Shown piece by piece: positions 50,652-61,488 of a stretch of DNA of 64,000 nucleotides. The position numbers and the translations under genes were made by a program. The notes below the pieces were generated by a model. That model ran no database searches, was not told where the DNA came from, and worked only from the letters and a program-made list of their open reading frames with translations. The stretch is from Amblyornis subalaris. Its lineage: Eukaryota; Chordata; Aves; Passeriformes; Ptilonorhynchidae. Numbering within the stretch: the first letter of the stretch is position 1; each line of letters opens with the position of its first letter. Location: NCBI GenBank assembly GCA_018881555.1, contig JACAXG010000123.1, positions 2,460,460 through 2,524,459 on the forward strand. The letters run 5' to 3'.

Positions 50652-53600
50652 AACTAAGAGATTTTCTCAAGGCTGCAAGCAACTTCTTAGCAGGAAAAAT
50701 GCAACTAAGACGGAATAACTTCTAATGACAGTTGTAAACAATGTGATACAGAGCACTGCAAAGCCCATTTTTAGTGTCAATGAATTTTAATTTATTACCA
50801 CTAAATTACAAATTCATATAAAAAGGGATTAATACAGGTAGGTAGCTTTTATTTGAAACTGTATAAAAGTCACATGTTTATAGAGATTTTAGTAATTTAA
50901 AAGATATAAATTCAGAGCTGCTGTTTGATCAGAGTTATGCAGACAGTATTAGGAAAAGGAACATTTAAATGTTCATAGATATGAATATATCTATATTACA
51001 ACTGGTACTACAAGTACCATGGAATGCCTGTGTTAGGCATGAAACACATGAAAGCATGTGTTATATACACATTTTGCCTACAGCTGCCTGAAAAGCGAGT
51101 ATTTTTGGTCTGATGAACATTAATATGTCATGAAGGTAAGTGCCTTCACTACTTCACTACTATATTTGCATTTAATACTTGTTCAGACATTATTATTAAG
51201 AGATGGAAAGTTTTTAGCAGGGTGGTTCAATTTTCTTCACTGTTAAACATTTCAGGTTCTTTTTTTTATTGACTATCTGAATTGCAGTAGTGGGAAAATC
51301 ACTCAATTTCTGATGCTCTTGATAGTTAACACCTCTTGTCCTGCAGGGCAGAAGTACAGCAATTAAGTATGTACACCTCCTGACCTTTATTTAACAGAGT
51401 TCATTTTGGTGCATAGATACAAATTTTTACAGCACTTGAAATTACCAAAGCAAGCCCTGGATTTTTTTGGTTCTTCATATAATGTTTGTTCTAACTCTGT
51501 AGCAGCTTCATTAAAGGTGTAGTTGCAAGTTTCTACTAAATTATAGTTAATATTTTTTGTTGTTTCCACAGAAACACATATTTTTTTGTTGCTTTCTTTT
51601 TTTTTCCGAGGAAGGCNAGAGTGAACTGCGACTTATAGCCGTTGGTAAAAGACAACATATAAACTACAGAAACAGTTTTAAATGAAACTCTCCATTGTAA
51701 AGCTTTGGTTTTTCTTCTTGCAGCAAAGACTCATATCAGAAGGATTATTTCCTCTCTAAACCATTACAGAAACATTTAGGTGAAAAATTATTTTCTTTTT
51801 CTCTCTCTTAAATCACTGAAATTGCATGAAGTCTGGTCCTTCTGCATAGAGATCAGGAAAAAAAGAAACATTTCTCTTTTCTGCTCACTTTTGCAGGTGG
51901 ATTGTGTAAATGAAAGAAATGAAATAATTCAAGAACATGCAACTGTGAACAATAACCGAAACAAGCAATTTCTCCTCTGGTTTATTTTGTTTGTTATTTC
52001 CTCTAAAACTCAAATATTCGTCAGGATGGCACTACTAAGACAACAACTCTTTTATTTCTAATTAGGTGGTTGTGTTGTCTTTAGCACAAGGCACAATGGG
52101 TGAATTTCATTTTCACTGAGAAAAAGCATTGCATCAAGAAGTGCTCTTCTAAGGGCTTAAAGAACTCCTGCCCATAACATGCACATTATGAGTACTTCTG
52201 TTGGTATTTCAAGGTATTACGTGGCCATGGTTAAAAAAACTCCGCTGGAAAGGCTCACAAATTAGATACACAACAGTGATATGTGAGAACAGCCTTATTT
52301 GACACAGTCTGTCTTTGATACCTCTGGTAAATCAAGAAGAGTCCACAGCTACCTCAAGAAAATGAAGTACCTTCTTGTATTCCAGGGACCCCTTTTTGGG
52401 ATGCATGGATTGAACGAGTCGATTCATGCCTAGAGAAACTAGACAAAAGAATTATTTTTGTTCCACTACATGAAGCAACTGTATTTGTCCATGGATATTC
52501 TGATGCCCAAGCATTGGAGAAGCCTCATGAAGCTTTTCTCTTCACATTTCCGCTGTCCAGGCAAAAAGAACAATAAATAGTGGTATAAAATGAAATTATA
52601 TTATTAAGAAAACTGAATAATTTAGGTGCTTATATTTAGGTACTATGGCTTATAGCACAGTATTCCTAAAAACACTCAAGGAATCTTAAACACATACATG
52701 ATAAAGGAAAATGAGTTTTGCAAATATTATATCATTTACAAAGGTATGGAGAAAGCCAGAACTATTGCATTCGTAAGGGCAGAGCACAGTCTGTTCTTTC
52801 CTTTCCGAACTGAAGGTCAATTTGGATTTTGATCAGTATGAAATCATACTTTAGATATAGATTCTTTAGGTTTCATACTCTAGAACCTTTAACATCACTC
52901 AATATTATTAACATGTACTTAAATGTTTGGCTTTTTTTCTTAATTATAAACAAAAACGGTAATTGTGACCACAAGATTACGAGCAAACCCTGAACATAAC
53001 AATAATGTAGTTACTGTGTGCCTCATCTCTCCCTCCCTGCTCTTTATCTGGTAATACAGTACAAAATCAAAGAGAATCATTCTGTATCTGAAAGCAGCAG
53101 CAATATCCAGCTGAGTCAAAAGAAAACTCCATTGGGCTGGAAGGCGGGTAGAGAAAGGCTGAGTGTAGGTTGTCTCCACACTGAGTCAAATTTTATTCTG
53201 ACAGAAAAGAGTTGAAAAACCAAGAGACATTTTATCTTTCTTTTGTTCACCCTGAGAGCCTACAGTTCTCTGCTAAATACATTACACTCTGTTCTTTGCT
53301 ATAAATAATATAAATGCTTTAACAAAATTAAATTAGGCTAGAAGACCACAAGAGGCTAGAAGAAAAAGAATAAATTATAGTATTTGGAAAATTCTGAAAA
53401 TAACTTAGAAAGTTAAACATATATGTGCTTACATTCCTATTGCCAACAAAGTAATTAATAGATGTAAATATGGAAAGGTGTAACACTTAGTTTTCAGTCA
53501 TAAAGTAAGTTGTTTTAGTGTCAAGCAGGAGACATTACTTGGTAACTAGGTAAAAACAGGACATGACCAAACATATATAGAAAAATACCATTATTAAACT

Positions 53601-56600
53601 GTCTTGATAGAGATCTCAAATTATTTCTCTTGAAAGTAAAGTAAGGCATCTTGTCACATGAAAGGCACTGATTATTTTACTGTTACTTTGAATGTGCACG
53701 TATCTACTGAAAAGTAATTGCCTAAATCTGTAGTGTGAACTGCGATAGACCACTGCTTCAGAAAATCTGTTCCCTTAGAAGCATAGAACTGACTTCTTCC
53801 TATTACTGTAGTAATCAGCAACTATCAGTGTTTTTAAAACAAAGTAATTTAAGCCAAAGGAAAAAGAGAAGTGAAGAAAGAAGAACCAGGGAAGGTAAAG
53901 AAAACTAGAAGTATTCTAAACAGAATGGCAACGTACCTTCTGAGTTATAAGATGCAATGCATTAGATTTGCTCAATAGAAATGTTTATGTACTCTGAATT
54001 TGGATCCTTTTTGTCTCCCCTCTACCCAAGCTGTACAAGTATAGACCTAAGTTCTGCAGCAAAACTATTTCAGTTTGATTCATTTGCTGCATACAGTCAC
54101 AACTGCAGATCTAAAAGTCAGAGATAAAAATTATTAGTTTTCAGTGTAAGGCTTAATTTTAATCTGTTTTGAACTCAATTAGACACTTCAACATCTGCAG
54201 TGAGTTTTGAAAATTTTAAAAAGATCATTATTTTATGAAACCAAGAAGTCACATTTTCAAATTACACTTCTATACAAATAATGTATAGGAATTTTCCAGC
54301 TATGTTTTAGATAATTCTGCCTATTCACACTATTGTTAAGAATACTGAGAAACTGTAACTTTGTCATCAAGAAAAGTTCGCACATTTTAAAAGGTGATTG
54401 TTGTATAAATTATGTGTCACAAGCATCAGTAAGTGACTGCTGTGAATTTTAGTAGTAATTGAACATGACTCTGCTATTCCAAAGGGTCTATGTATAATAT
54501 GTAAGTCCACACACACAGTGAATACCATTTAAACATGACGTCTGTTTGTCAACTGTAAGTGACATGCCAGAGTGTTCTGAGATCAGAGGAAACTGGAGTA
54601 TCTCTGACTCCAGCTAAGAGTAACTGCAGCTTCCTTCTGGCCTAAGACAGCTAAGGATACATTAAGCCCCCCTCTTGACTGACATTTCCTGAGCGGCTGC
54701 AGCAGCACGCGACACAGCTTGGGAAACCTTATGGAATACTCAAACTTGTGTTTGATAATCAACAGAGATACGTTGAAGAAGCACATGTTGAAGAAGGATG
54801 TACACCAATGTGTACCCCACCACTTTGAAAATGACTACTGTTAAAGAAAGTTGTGGCTTACTAACCGCACTGTAAGACAATGAAGTACCTTTTAAGGAGA
54901 ATTGGTTGAATATGATCTCTAATAGTAAATGAACATTTCTAAGCAAATTTCTCCAGATAATTCAAAAATGTCACTTCCCTTTCCTGAAAAATGGCAACTC
55001 AACAGACAAAAGCCTGCTGCAACATTGGGAAATAAACTTGGCAGGAGACAAGAGGGTACTTTCAAAATATGACAGTGGTAATATTATTATTACTGTTATT
55101 ATCCATAATGATTATGAAAAATAAAAGAAGTTAAGATTAATAAACTGTTCAAAACCAAAGATCAGTCATGTAAAAACACTCCTACTGAAACTGCTGTATA
55201 AGGTTAAGCATGAAGCAGTGGAGTTTCACTGGAGAACTAAGCCAATACATCCTGCACTGCTGGCAAAGCATTCAGTGTGCTCTCATCCCAGGAAAAGAAA
55301 ATGGCTTAATTTCAGGGGTATTATGACCAGTTTTATAATTTCATAGACACTATGAGATATTTCTAGGTACCAAACAAGGGAATCCAACCTAATGGTGTTC
55401 ATGTGGTTGAAGCAACAAAAGTACCAGAGATAGCTGAAAATATCCTTTTATAATTTCTGGAAACATAAGTTCCATAAAGTTTCTGAAAGAATACCTTAGT
55501 TCAAAATTCCACAGGTGAAGAGAAGAGCATGACATAAATATAACTGGGTAATCAATGCTCCAAGATGAAGAGTTTTAATTTTCTACTTCATTTTTTTAAA
55601 ACAGTATGTTCATAATTATAAAATGATAATTATAAAATCTCCAGATTAGATAACTGAAAATTTAAATTAAACAGATAATGAAAATTTGTTCAAAATCAAA
55701 AAAGCAAGTTGTGTAATTTCATTACAAAGAACGGTTGGGGTGTTTATCAACACTGATTATGTCAGTAACGTAAACAGCTCCAAATGCTCTTAACCTATTT
55801 CTCCAATATATTTTTTAATAAATACGCATACTTATTTTTAGAGTTTAAATTAATTTATAATATTAGGTTTTAATCCATAGTGGTATGTAAGTAACCATTT
55901 TGATCCAGTACCTGGCTATACACATTCCCCAAGTTGCCATTAAAGTTATGAGGAAGCACTGTAAAATATTGAGGGGCACTTAGCTATAACACCTATAGCT
56001 AAGCTACAACGTCTTTAGCTACGACATAGTTAAACTACAAAAAACATTTAGTTAGGTTACTAACTAAATGTTTAACTAATGTTAAAAGAAAATCCTTCAA
56101 TCAAACATGACAGAAGGCACTTTGAACAGAAGCTGTGGACTATCCTGCCCTTGCTGTTGAAACTACACTGCAGAGAACCGTACTTTTAATGGTTGTCTTT
56201 TATTTGTTTCCTTTTGCAGTCACAAATTAGTAAGCAGAAGCAAATAACAGAACAAATATGAACTGAAAATAAGGGATTGATTTACAGAAAGGTAAAATGG
56301 AATAGCTAAGCAAGAGAAGAGTAGTTGCCTTGAAGCAGTATAGTGTGCCAGGGAGAAATAGCAGCAGCTCAAGTTGCAGCTCAGAGAGACTTTCACAAAT
56401 GACACTGGCCCACCTGCTGTATGTCATTTTACAGCAATTCCACAAGCATTTGAATACAATGGAATACTCATCATCTTCATGTAAAATGCATGACAAAGTC
56501 CCTCTACTTAAATTGCATATTACCATGAGCAGGAATAAGGTAGGTGGCTTTTTTCCACAGTTTGTATAAAAATAAAACAGCTAGAAATCCTACACCTAAC

Positions 56601-57296
56601 TTACTTAACATTGTTTATTTGGTAAGACTTTTGAATATTGGAGCATAAAATGGAAATATGGGGAAATTTTATTCCCAAATGAAAAAAAAAAGAAGACAAA
56701 AATAAAGAAAGTCTAAAGAATATCTTTTACATGCATGACAAAAAAATAAACCCTATTTTACCCAGTGTATATCAAGGGAAAATCCTATGAGGAAATGGGG
56801 GGCCTGTAGGACCAAAAAATATTGAAGTTTGGAAAGGAGCATTTCTAAAAGATAAAGATAAAAATGAGCCANTATGGTCAGATTTTCCAGTATGGAATCT
56901 ATTAATAAATCTTAAAACTTTTTTAGATCAGATGAAAGAAAAGTGGGAACTGTGATGATAGTAAGACCTTTGGAAATNATCAAAGACTGAATCTTAAGTC
57001 TATGTGGCAAATCGTGGAAGTGATAATAAAGAAATTCCTTGTATTCCCACAGATAGGAAGAAAGATAGAACTTACGATTCAGGAAAGAGGGGTCAAAGAT
57101 GACTCTTTCCCACTATGGGGTCATGAAAGGAGGGTAAACAAACCTTTACTCAAAAAATATCACTACCTTATGAAAATAACTTCAGAAAATCTTCCAGCTT
57201 TTTGAGGAAGGAGGATGTATTCTATGAGAAGAATACAAGAAGCTCTCAGTATTCTTTCCCTGTCTTTCTCAAAGCAAAGTTCAGGAACTTCTAGAT
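50652..57296. other. AT-rich non-coding DNA
   Basis: No recognised gene or element. Points of note are the hairpin at 56042-56073 and an open plus frame at 56791-56955 of 54 codons that contains EVWKGAFLKDKDK and FPVWNLLINLKTFLDQMKE. That frame reads more like protein than its surroundings but has no partner I can name. Confidence 0.45.
56042..56073. repeat. Perfect 14-bp inverted repeat with 4-base loop
   Basis: AAACATTTAGTTAG (56042-56055) and CTAACTAAATGTTT (56060-56073) are exact reverse complements around GTTA. The stretch to its left repeats TAGCTA words. This could extrude as a cruciform or fold in RNA; no T-run or family match suggests a specific role. Confidence 0.9.
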
Positions 57297-57437
57297 CACA
57301 GATCACAGAACATTCTGAGTTGGAAGGGACCCACAAGGATCATGGAGTCCAACTCTTAAGTGAATAGCCTGTACAGGGATTGAACCCACAACCTTTGTGT
57401 TGTCATCACTGTGCTTTATCCAAACTGTCATATCCTA
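57297..57437 (-). mobile_element. tRNA-Ile/CR1 composite SINE (TguSINE1-like)
   Basis: Read on the minus strand, the head is derived from tRNA-Ile: CAGTTTGGATAAAGC, a decayed anticodon arm, AAAGGTTGTGG, then GGTTCAATCCC, a perfect RNA polymerase III B box (plus-strand 57376-57386). The body then runs TTCACTTAAGAGTTGGACTC, ATGATCCTTGTGGGTCCC and TTCCAACTCAGAATGTTCTGTGATC. That is a CR1-type 3' tail ending in repeats of TGTGATC. A tRNA-Ile head joined to a CR1-X-type tail is the structure of TguSINE1 described from zebra finch. The tail lets the SINE use the CR1 reverse transcriptase in trans. The A box region is eroded, and no clear target duplication was found. The family name is from memory; both modules are seen directly. 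Confidence 0.82.
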
Positions 57438-60061
57438 TCACAAAACAAAAGGACAGTAACAGGTGAGGGTGCACAACCCTGTGCCACACAGAGGTACCAT
57501 TGTTGCGAATTATCTGAAATCAAAGTGGCTGCTCTATTTCATACCATTTAAGAAATAAAGAAATAATTAGCTTTAGAGAAATAAAAAAATAATTAACTTT
57601 ACAAAATTAAAATTAATGGTTCCTCCCTTCTATATACCTAATATATCTTTATAGGAAAAAATGATTGCCTTATATGTGAATTATTATCATACCCATCCAG
57701 ACATGAGGAGTCAAGATCTCTTCAGTTTTGATGTAGAGAGGTATCAATGCTGAATTTTCTNTTAACGTTCTATATTCTATTTTTTCTATATTTTCAAATA
57801 ATAGTAATGCAAAAATCCACATCTCAGCTTTCTATGAGAAACAGACACTAATCTTTCTTTAAGACAGCTTTAGACTCATTTGTTCACTTCTGCGTAACAT
57901 AAAAGTTTTGATTTTTTCATACAAGATTTTACTTTACAGTAAAGACTTAACCATTTTGGTATTTAAAAACAACAGAACATAATCGGATTACTGAGAATTT
58001 AGAAGTGCTTTCACATCCCATACTTTACATGCATTTTTAATAACCATTTGTTATTACTGTTCTGTAATATGGAAATCCATATTATTGTTAATATTGCACA
58101 AATTCACAGCTAATCACATTAGAGTACCAAAGGAACAATTATAGTATGTGAATGTGTATAAAGATTAATATACATATCCTAATAAATCTCAGCTGACCCA
58201 TTAATGTATAATGGGCCCAAAGGAGGCCTCATATCCTAGGTATATAAATGGCACATTTCTTCCCCCCTCCCCTCCTTTCCTCATTTTGTTTTATATGTAC
58301 AAACTGCCATAAAAAGGAAAATTAAGCCATACAAAACCACTCTCAAACATCAAGAGGCTAATCAAAAGCACAAACCACTTTCTTTTCTTATTATACTACA
58401 AGAATCACGCTAATATTTGACATGCATGTACAATGAGGTTTGGTTTTTTTTCCTCTTCCTTTTGAGAATAAGGCTTCTGAAGTAGTGGACAGGCATTCAT
58501 TCCACATGCGCTCTGCAATGAGGAGCTATTACAAGTGGGTTACGGGAGGAACTTTTAGCTTTAATAGTAAATTATAATGGCTTGTTCTTGGTTTAGGGGG
58601 AGATACCTTCAACTGTTTTAATTAAATCTCTTGTTGTTTAAAATGAAAGAAAAAAGAGATAAATGATCCTTTTTGTTATGTAAGATATGCCTTACAATAT
58701 CACTACATAGTGACAACTCCTTGTCCTCTTGTCACATCCTGTCCCTTAGACCATGCTGCAGAAAAGCAATTTTCTGCCTCAAAAGCACTCTATTTTTTAA
58801 GTTTGTCTCTGGGCAATTTTCAGGTCTACTAGAGCTGCACAACTGTATACAGATGAGAAAGACCCAAAATAGGGCAATTTATTTGATTCCTCCTCTTCAA
58901 AACATTTAGCTGAGATTGCATATCCAACAGAGAAACCCCAACAAGAATATTCAGAGATGACCTGCAGTGACACACATCTTTTTTCCACAAAAAATTTGCA
59001 TTAAACATCTTCTCCAGACTTCTCAGATAGTCCAGATTTGACTTTTGTTTAATATGACCTTTAACACAAATATTTCCCAGGATATTAGCAGCTAATTTCT
59101 TTTTTAAAGGAGATAGCAAGAACTGGTCAGTTAAATAAAATATTTATGGAGTTTTTCAGAGAAAGAACAGTTTTTTTGTGAGCCTTTCTCTTATTTTATT
59201 TCTTTTTTTTTTCTTTTTTTTCTTTTTTTAGGAAAAAGATGTGCATTCATTTGAATCCAGTTTCTCTCTTGTTAGAAAGTAAAGAACCACTTGGAGAGGA
59301 AAATACATCCTCCAAGTGTTCGGCTCCTGGTAACTTAGCATTTATCAATGCCTGAAGCAAGTTTGACCTCAGTATTCCCCTGGTACATCTCTGCCCTAAC
59401 ACAGTAAGGGCGCTTTTCAACACAGCAAAGGCCTCGCCTTTATAACTATCCACAAGTTGAAAACTACTTTGCCTGCACGGAAGTTTTTTAAGGAATTAGG
59501 ATAGCTTCAGGATTTGGACCTTAGTTTGCCATGAATGTAACATTCACCAATCCATTGTCCGAGGCAAAAACTTGACAATAGTTTTGAGATTTTTCACGGA
59601 GCTACGTCAATTTTCAAATCTGAAAACAAATAAACCATAGGCTCCTCAGTGTGAAAAATCATGTTCAAATTTTGTATATACAGTTTTGAAAATTTTAAAC
59701 CAGACTGATAGCTCATTTAGCCCTAAAGACATAAAATTATCCATTTAATTTCTCTATTGTTGTCTTTTTTAATTCAATGATATGTACATTTAGTTTCAGA
59801 ATTTCACGCTGATGTAGAAATCAATTATGTATTAAAAATCACTCTTAATATNACCATCAGAAAATAACAAAACATAAAGTATGTCTATAACCTTACATGG
59901 CTCTGATAGTAGATTAGATCCCATCAGCTAAAGCATGAATTTTCTTTGCTAATACAATAAAGACCTTCAGTATGGATGCATTTTGAATTTTTATTTACCT
60001 GGCATGTAAGTATATTTAAAAATTGACTGAAAGGGAAATATCAATTTTCTTTCTTTTTCTA
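57438..60061. other. AT-rich non-coding DNA
   Basis: Nothing recognised apart from a T-rich run at 59188-59231. A 68-codon minus frame at 59453-59247 starts at GTG, not ATG, and has no recognised domain. Confidence 0.5.
59188..59231. repeat. T-rich low-complexity tract
   Basis: Long T runs broken by single C or A bases over about 44 bp. Confidence 0.8.
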
Positions 60062-60350
60062 AGGTATAGAAAGGTTTGGGTTGGAAGGGACCTTAAAGAT
60101 CATCTTGTTCAACCCCCGCTGCTGTGAACAGGGACACTTCCCACTAGACCAGGTTACTCAGAGCCCCATCCAGCCTGGCCTTGAACACCTCCAGGGATGT
60201 GGAGTCCATAATCTCTCTGGGCAACCCGTTCAAGTGCCTCACCACCCTTACAGTAAAGAATTTCTTCTTAATATCTAATCTAAACATAACCTCTAAGTTT
60301 GAAGCCATTAGCCCTTGTCCTATCACTTGGCCCTGAAGACAGAATTTGGC
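60062..60350 (-). mobile_element. CR1 LINE 3' end with ORF2 C-terminus
   Basis: The plus strand shows GGTTTGGGTTGGAAGGGACC, TAAAGATCATCTTGTTCAAC, CACTAGACCAGG, CCTTGAACACCTCCAGGGAT, CAGTAAAGAATTTCTTC and CCCTTGTCCTATCACTTGG. These words appear in the order of the CR1 3' end viewed from the opposite strand, so the element lies on the minus strand with its 3' end at the left. The minus-strand frame encodes RLDIKKKFFTVRVVRHLNGL, PREIMDSTSLEVFKARLDG and a stop shortly after. These match the remembered C-terminus of CR1 ORF2. The copy is 5'-truncated. This stretch of the frame is unbroken, and nucleotide similarity is better than for the fragments at 11 and 16 kb, so it looks younger. The match fades to the right of about 60350. 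Confidence 0.9.
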
Positions 60351-60984
60351 TCCTGTTGTGTCTGTCTGAATTTGTCTTTTATACAGGCCCAGAGTCCGTG
60401 CAAGCACACACAAACTGGATTGCATAAGAGAAATCTAGCATCAGCAGAATAGGGAATTTGATTGAGGGCAAATCAGATTTCCATATATGCTTAAATTCAT
60501 GCTTTAAATTAGTGGAGGAAAAATTTGTTAACATATATTGCTGTGGACACATAAGAGAAAAAGACCTTTATGACTTAGTTCTTTATGTGTGCAAGTGGTA
60601 ATGTTTCCCTAGCACATCTTATATTCAGTTCCTGAGGTAGGACTGGCAAGTGTGGTAACACAATTGTGTATAGTCTCACAGAGATAAAGATGAATAAAAC
60701 TGTAAGCCATGAAAACTTTGAAAGTGGCTAAAGTGTAACACTAAAAGAAGAATATAATTCTTTTAAGGTATCTTCATCTCCATTGTCTGCTTTAGACTGC
60801 TTGAATATTTAGCTGTGCAAGAAACTCATTAATGTACATGTAGCTGGCTGGCAAACCTTCAGTTTGGTGGCTGTTTGCTGTCAGCTGGTCACAGCTGGCT
60901 GATGATTCAAAAGTCTAGGTGCCAACTGATGCTCTATTCATTTCGGTGTAACAATAATGCAATTGCTATGTCAATCAGACATTA
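60351..60984. other. Non-coding DNA between CR1 and LTR fragment
   Basis: No gene or repeat was recognised. The open minus frame of the CR1 continues to about 60425 without recognisable CR1 sequence. Confidence 0.45.
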
Positions 60985-61488
60985 CCAGGCCTCTCTCTCC
61001 TCTGGGACTCCAGCCGGACCACAGTGTCCTGGTTTCCACACGCTCCGGCGTGGGCACCCCCCCCACAGGCTGCGAGTGCATCCCCCGTGGGCCCCCATGG
61101 GCTGCAGGGGCACAACTGCCTCACCATGGTCCTCACCACAGGCTGCAGGGACATCTCGGCTCCGGTGCCTGGAGCACCTCCTCCCCCTCCTTCTGCACTG
61201 ACCTCGGTGCCTCCATTGCTGTTCCTCTCACATATTCTCATTCCAACTCTTCTCTAGCTGGAAAATTACAACTGCACCCAACTTTGTTTTGATTTGTTCT
61301 TAAATATGTTATCGCAGAGGCGTTACCATCATCTCTCATTGGCCCAGCCTTGGCCAGCAGCACGTCCATCATCAGAGCCATCAGGGATTGGCTCTGCTTG
61401 ACATGGTGGAAGCTTCCAGCAGCTTCTCAAAGAAGCCACCTCTGTGGACCCCCTGCTACCAAAACACAGGCCCTGCAAAACCAACACA
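60985..61488 (-). mobile_element. GC-rich avian ERV LTR fragment carrying its promoter
   Basis: On the minus strand the element starts TGTGTTGGTTTTGC (plus-strand end 61488). It continues with TTTTGGTAGCAGGGGG, GGTGGCTTCTTTGAGAAGCT and GGAAGCTTCCACCATGTC. Two CCAAT boxes follow (plus-strand 61387-61391 and 61338-61342), and then a TATA-like ATATTTAAG (plus-strand 61299-61307). Downstream are GGAGGAGGTGCTCCAGGCAC and repeated CTGCAG/CAGCCC words, the most GC-rich sequence in the window. This layout matches a widespread bird LTR that I remember, reading U3, promoter, then R. The distal end, with poly(A) signal and CA terminus, was not found, so the copy is truncated at about 60985. No target duplication can be shown. 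The overlapping GC-rich frames on both strands (60875-61292) are not genes. Confidence 0.65.
61299..61307 (-). promoter_or_regulatory. TATA-like box of the LTR promoter
   Basis: ATATTTAAG on the minus strand lies about 30 bp downstream of the nearer CCAAT box. A transcript start would be expected near 61270, running toward lower coordinates. Activity is inference. Confidence 0.4.

Noticed and set aside
59247..59453. 68-codon minus frame with protein-like residues (KSALTVLGQRC, LLQALINAKL)
   Set aside because: It starts at GTG, has no convincing splice signals and no family I can name. It was left as a chance frame.
60144..60425. Minus-strand 93-codon frame as a gene
   Set aside because: Its C-terminal half is the CR1 ORF2 end; the element is truncated and not a host gene.
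60875..61292. Four overlapping GC-rich frames of 77-111 codons on both strands
   Set aside because: They read the LTR fragment in several frames. Pro/Gly/Ala-rich composition reflects GC content, and no domain is present.
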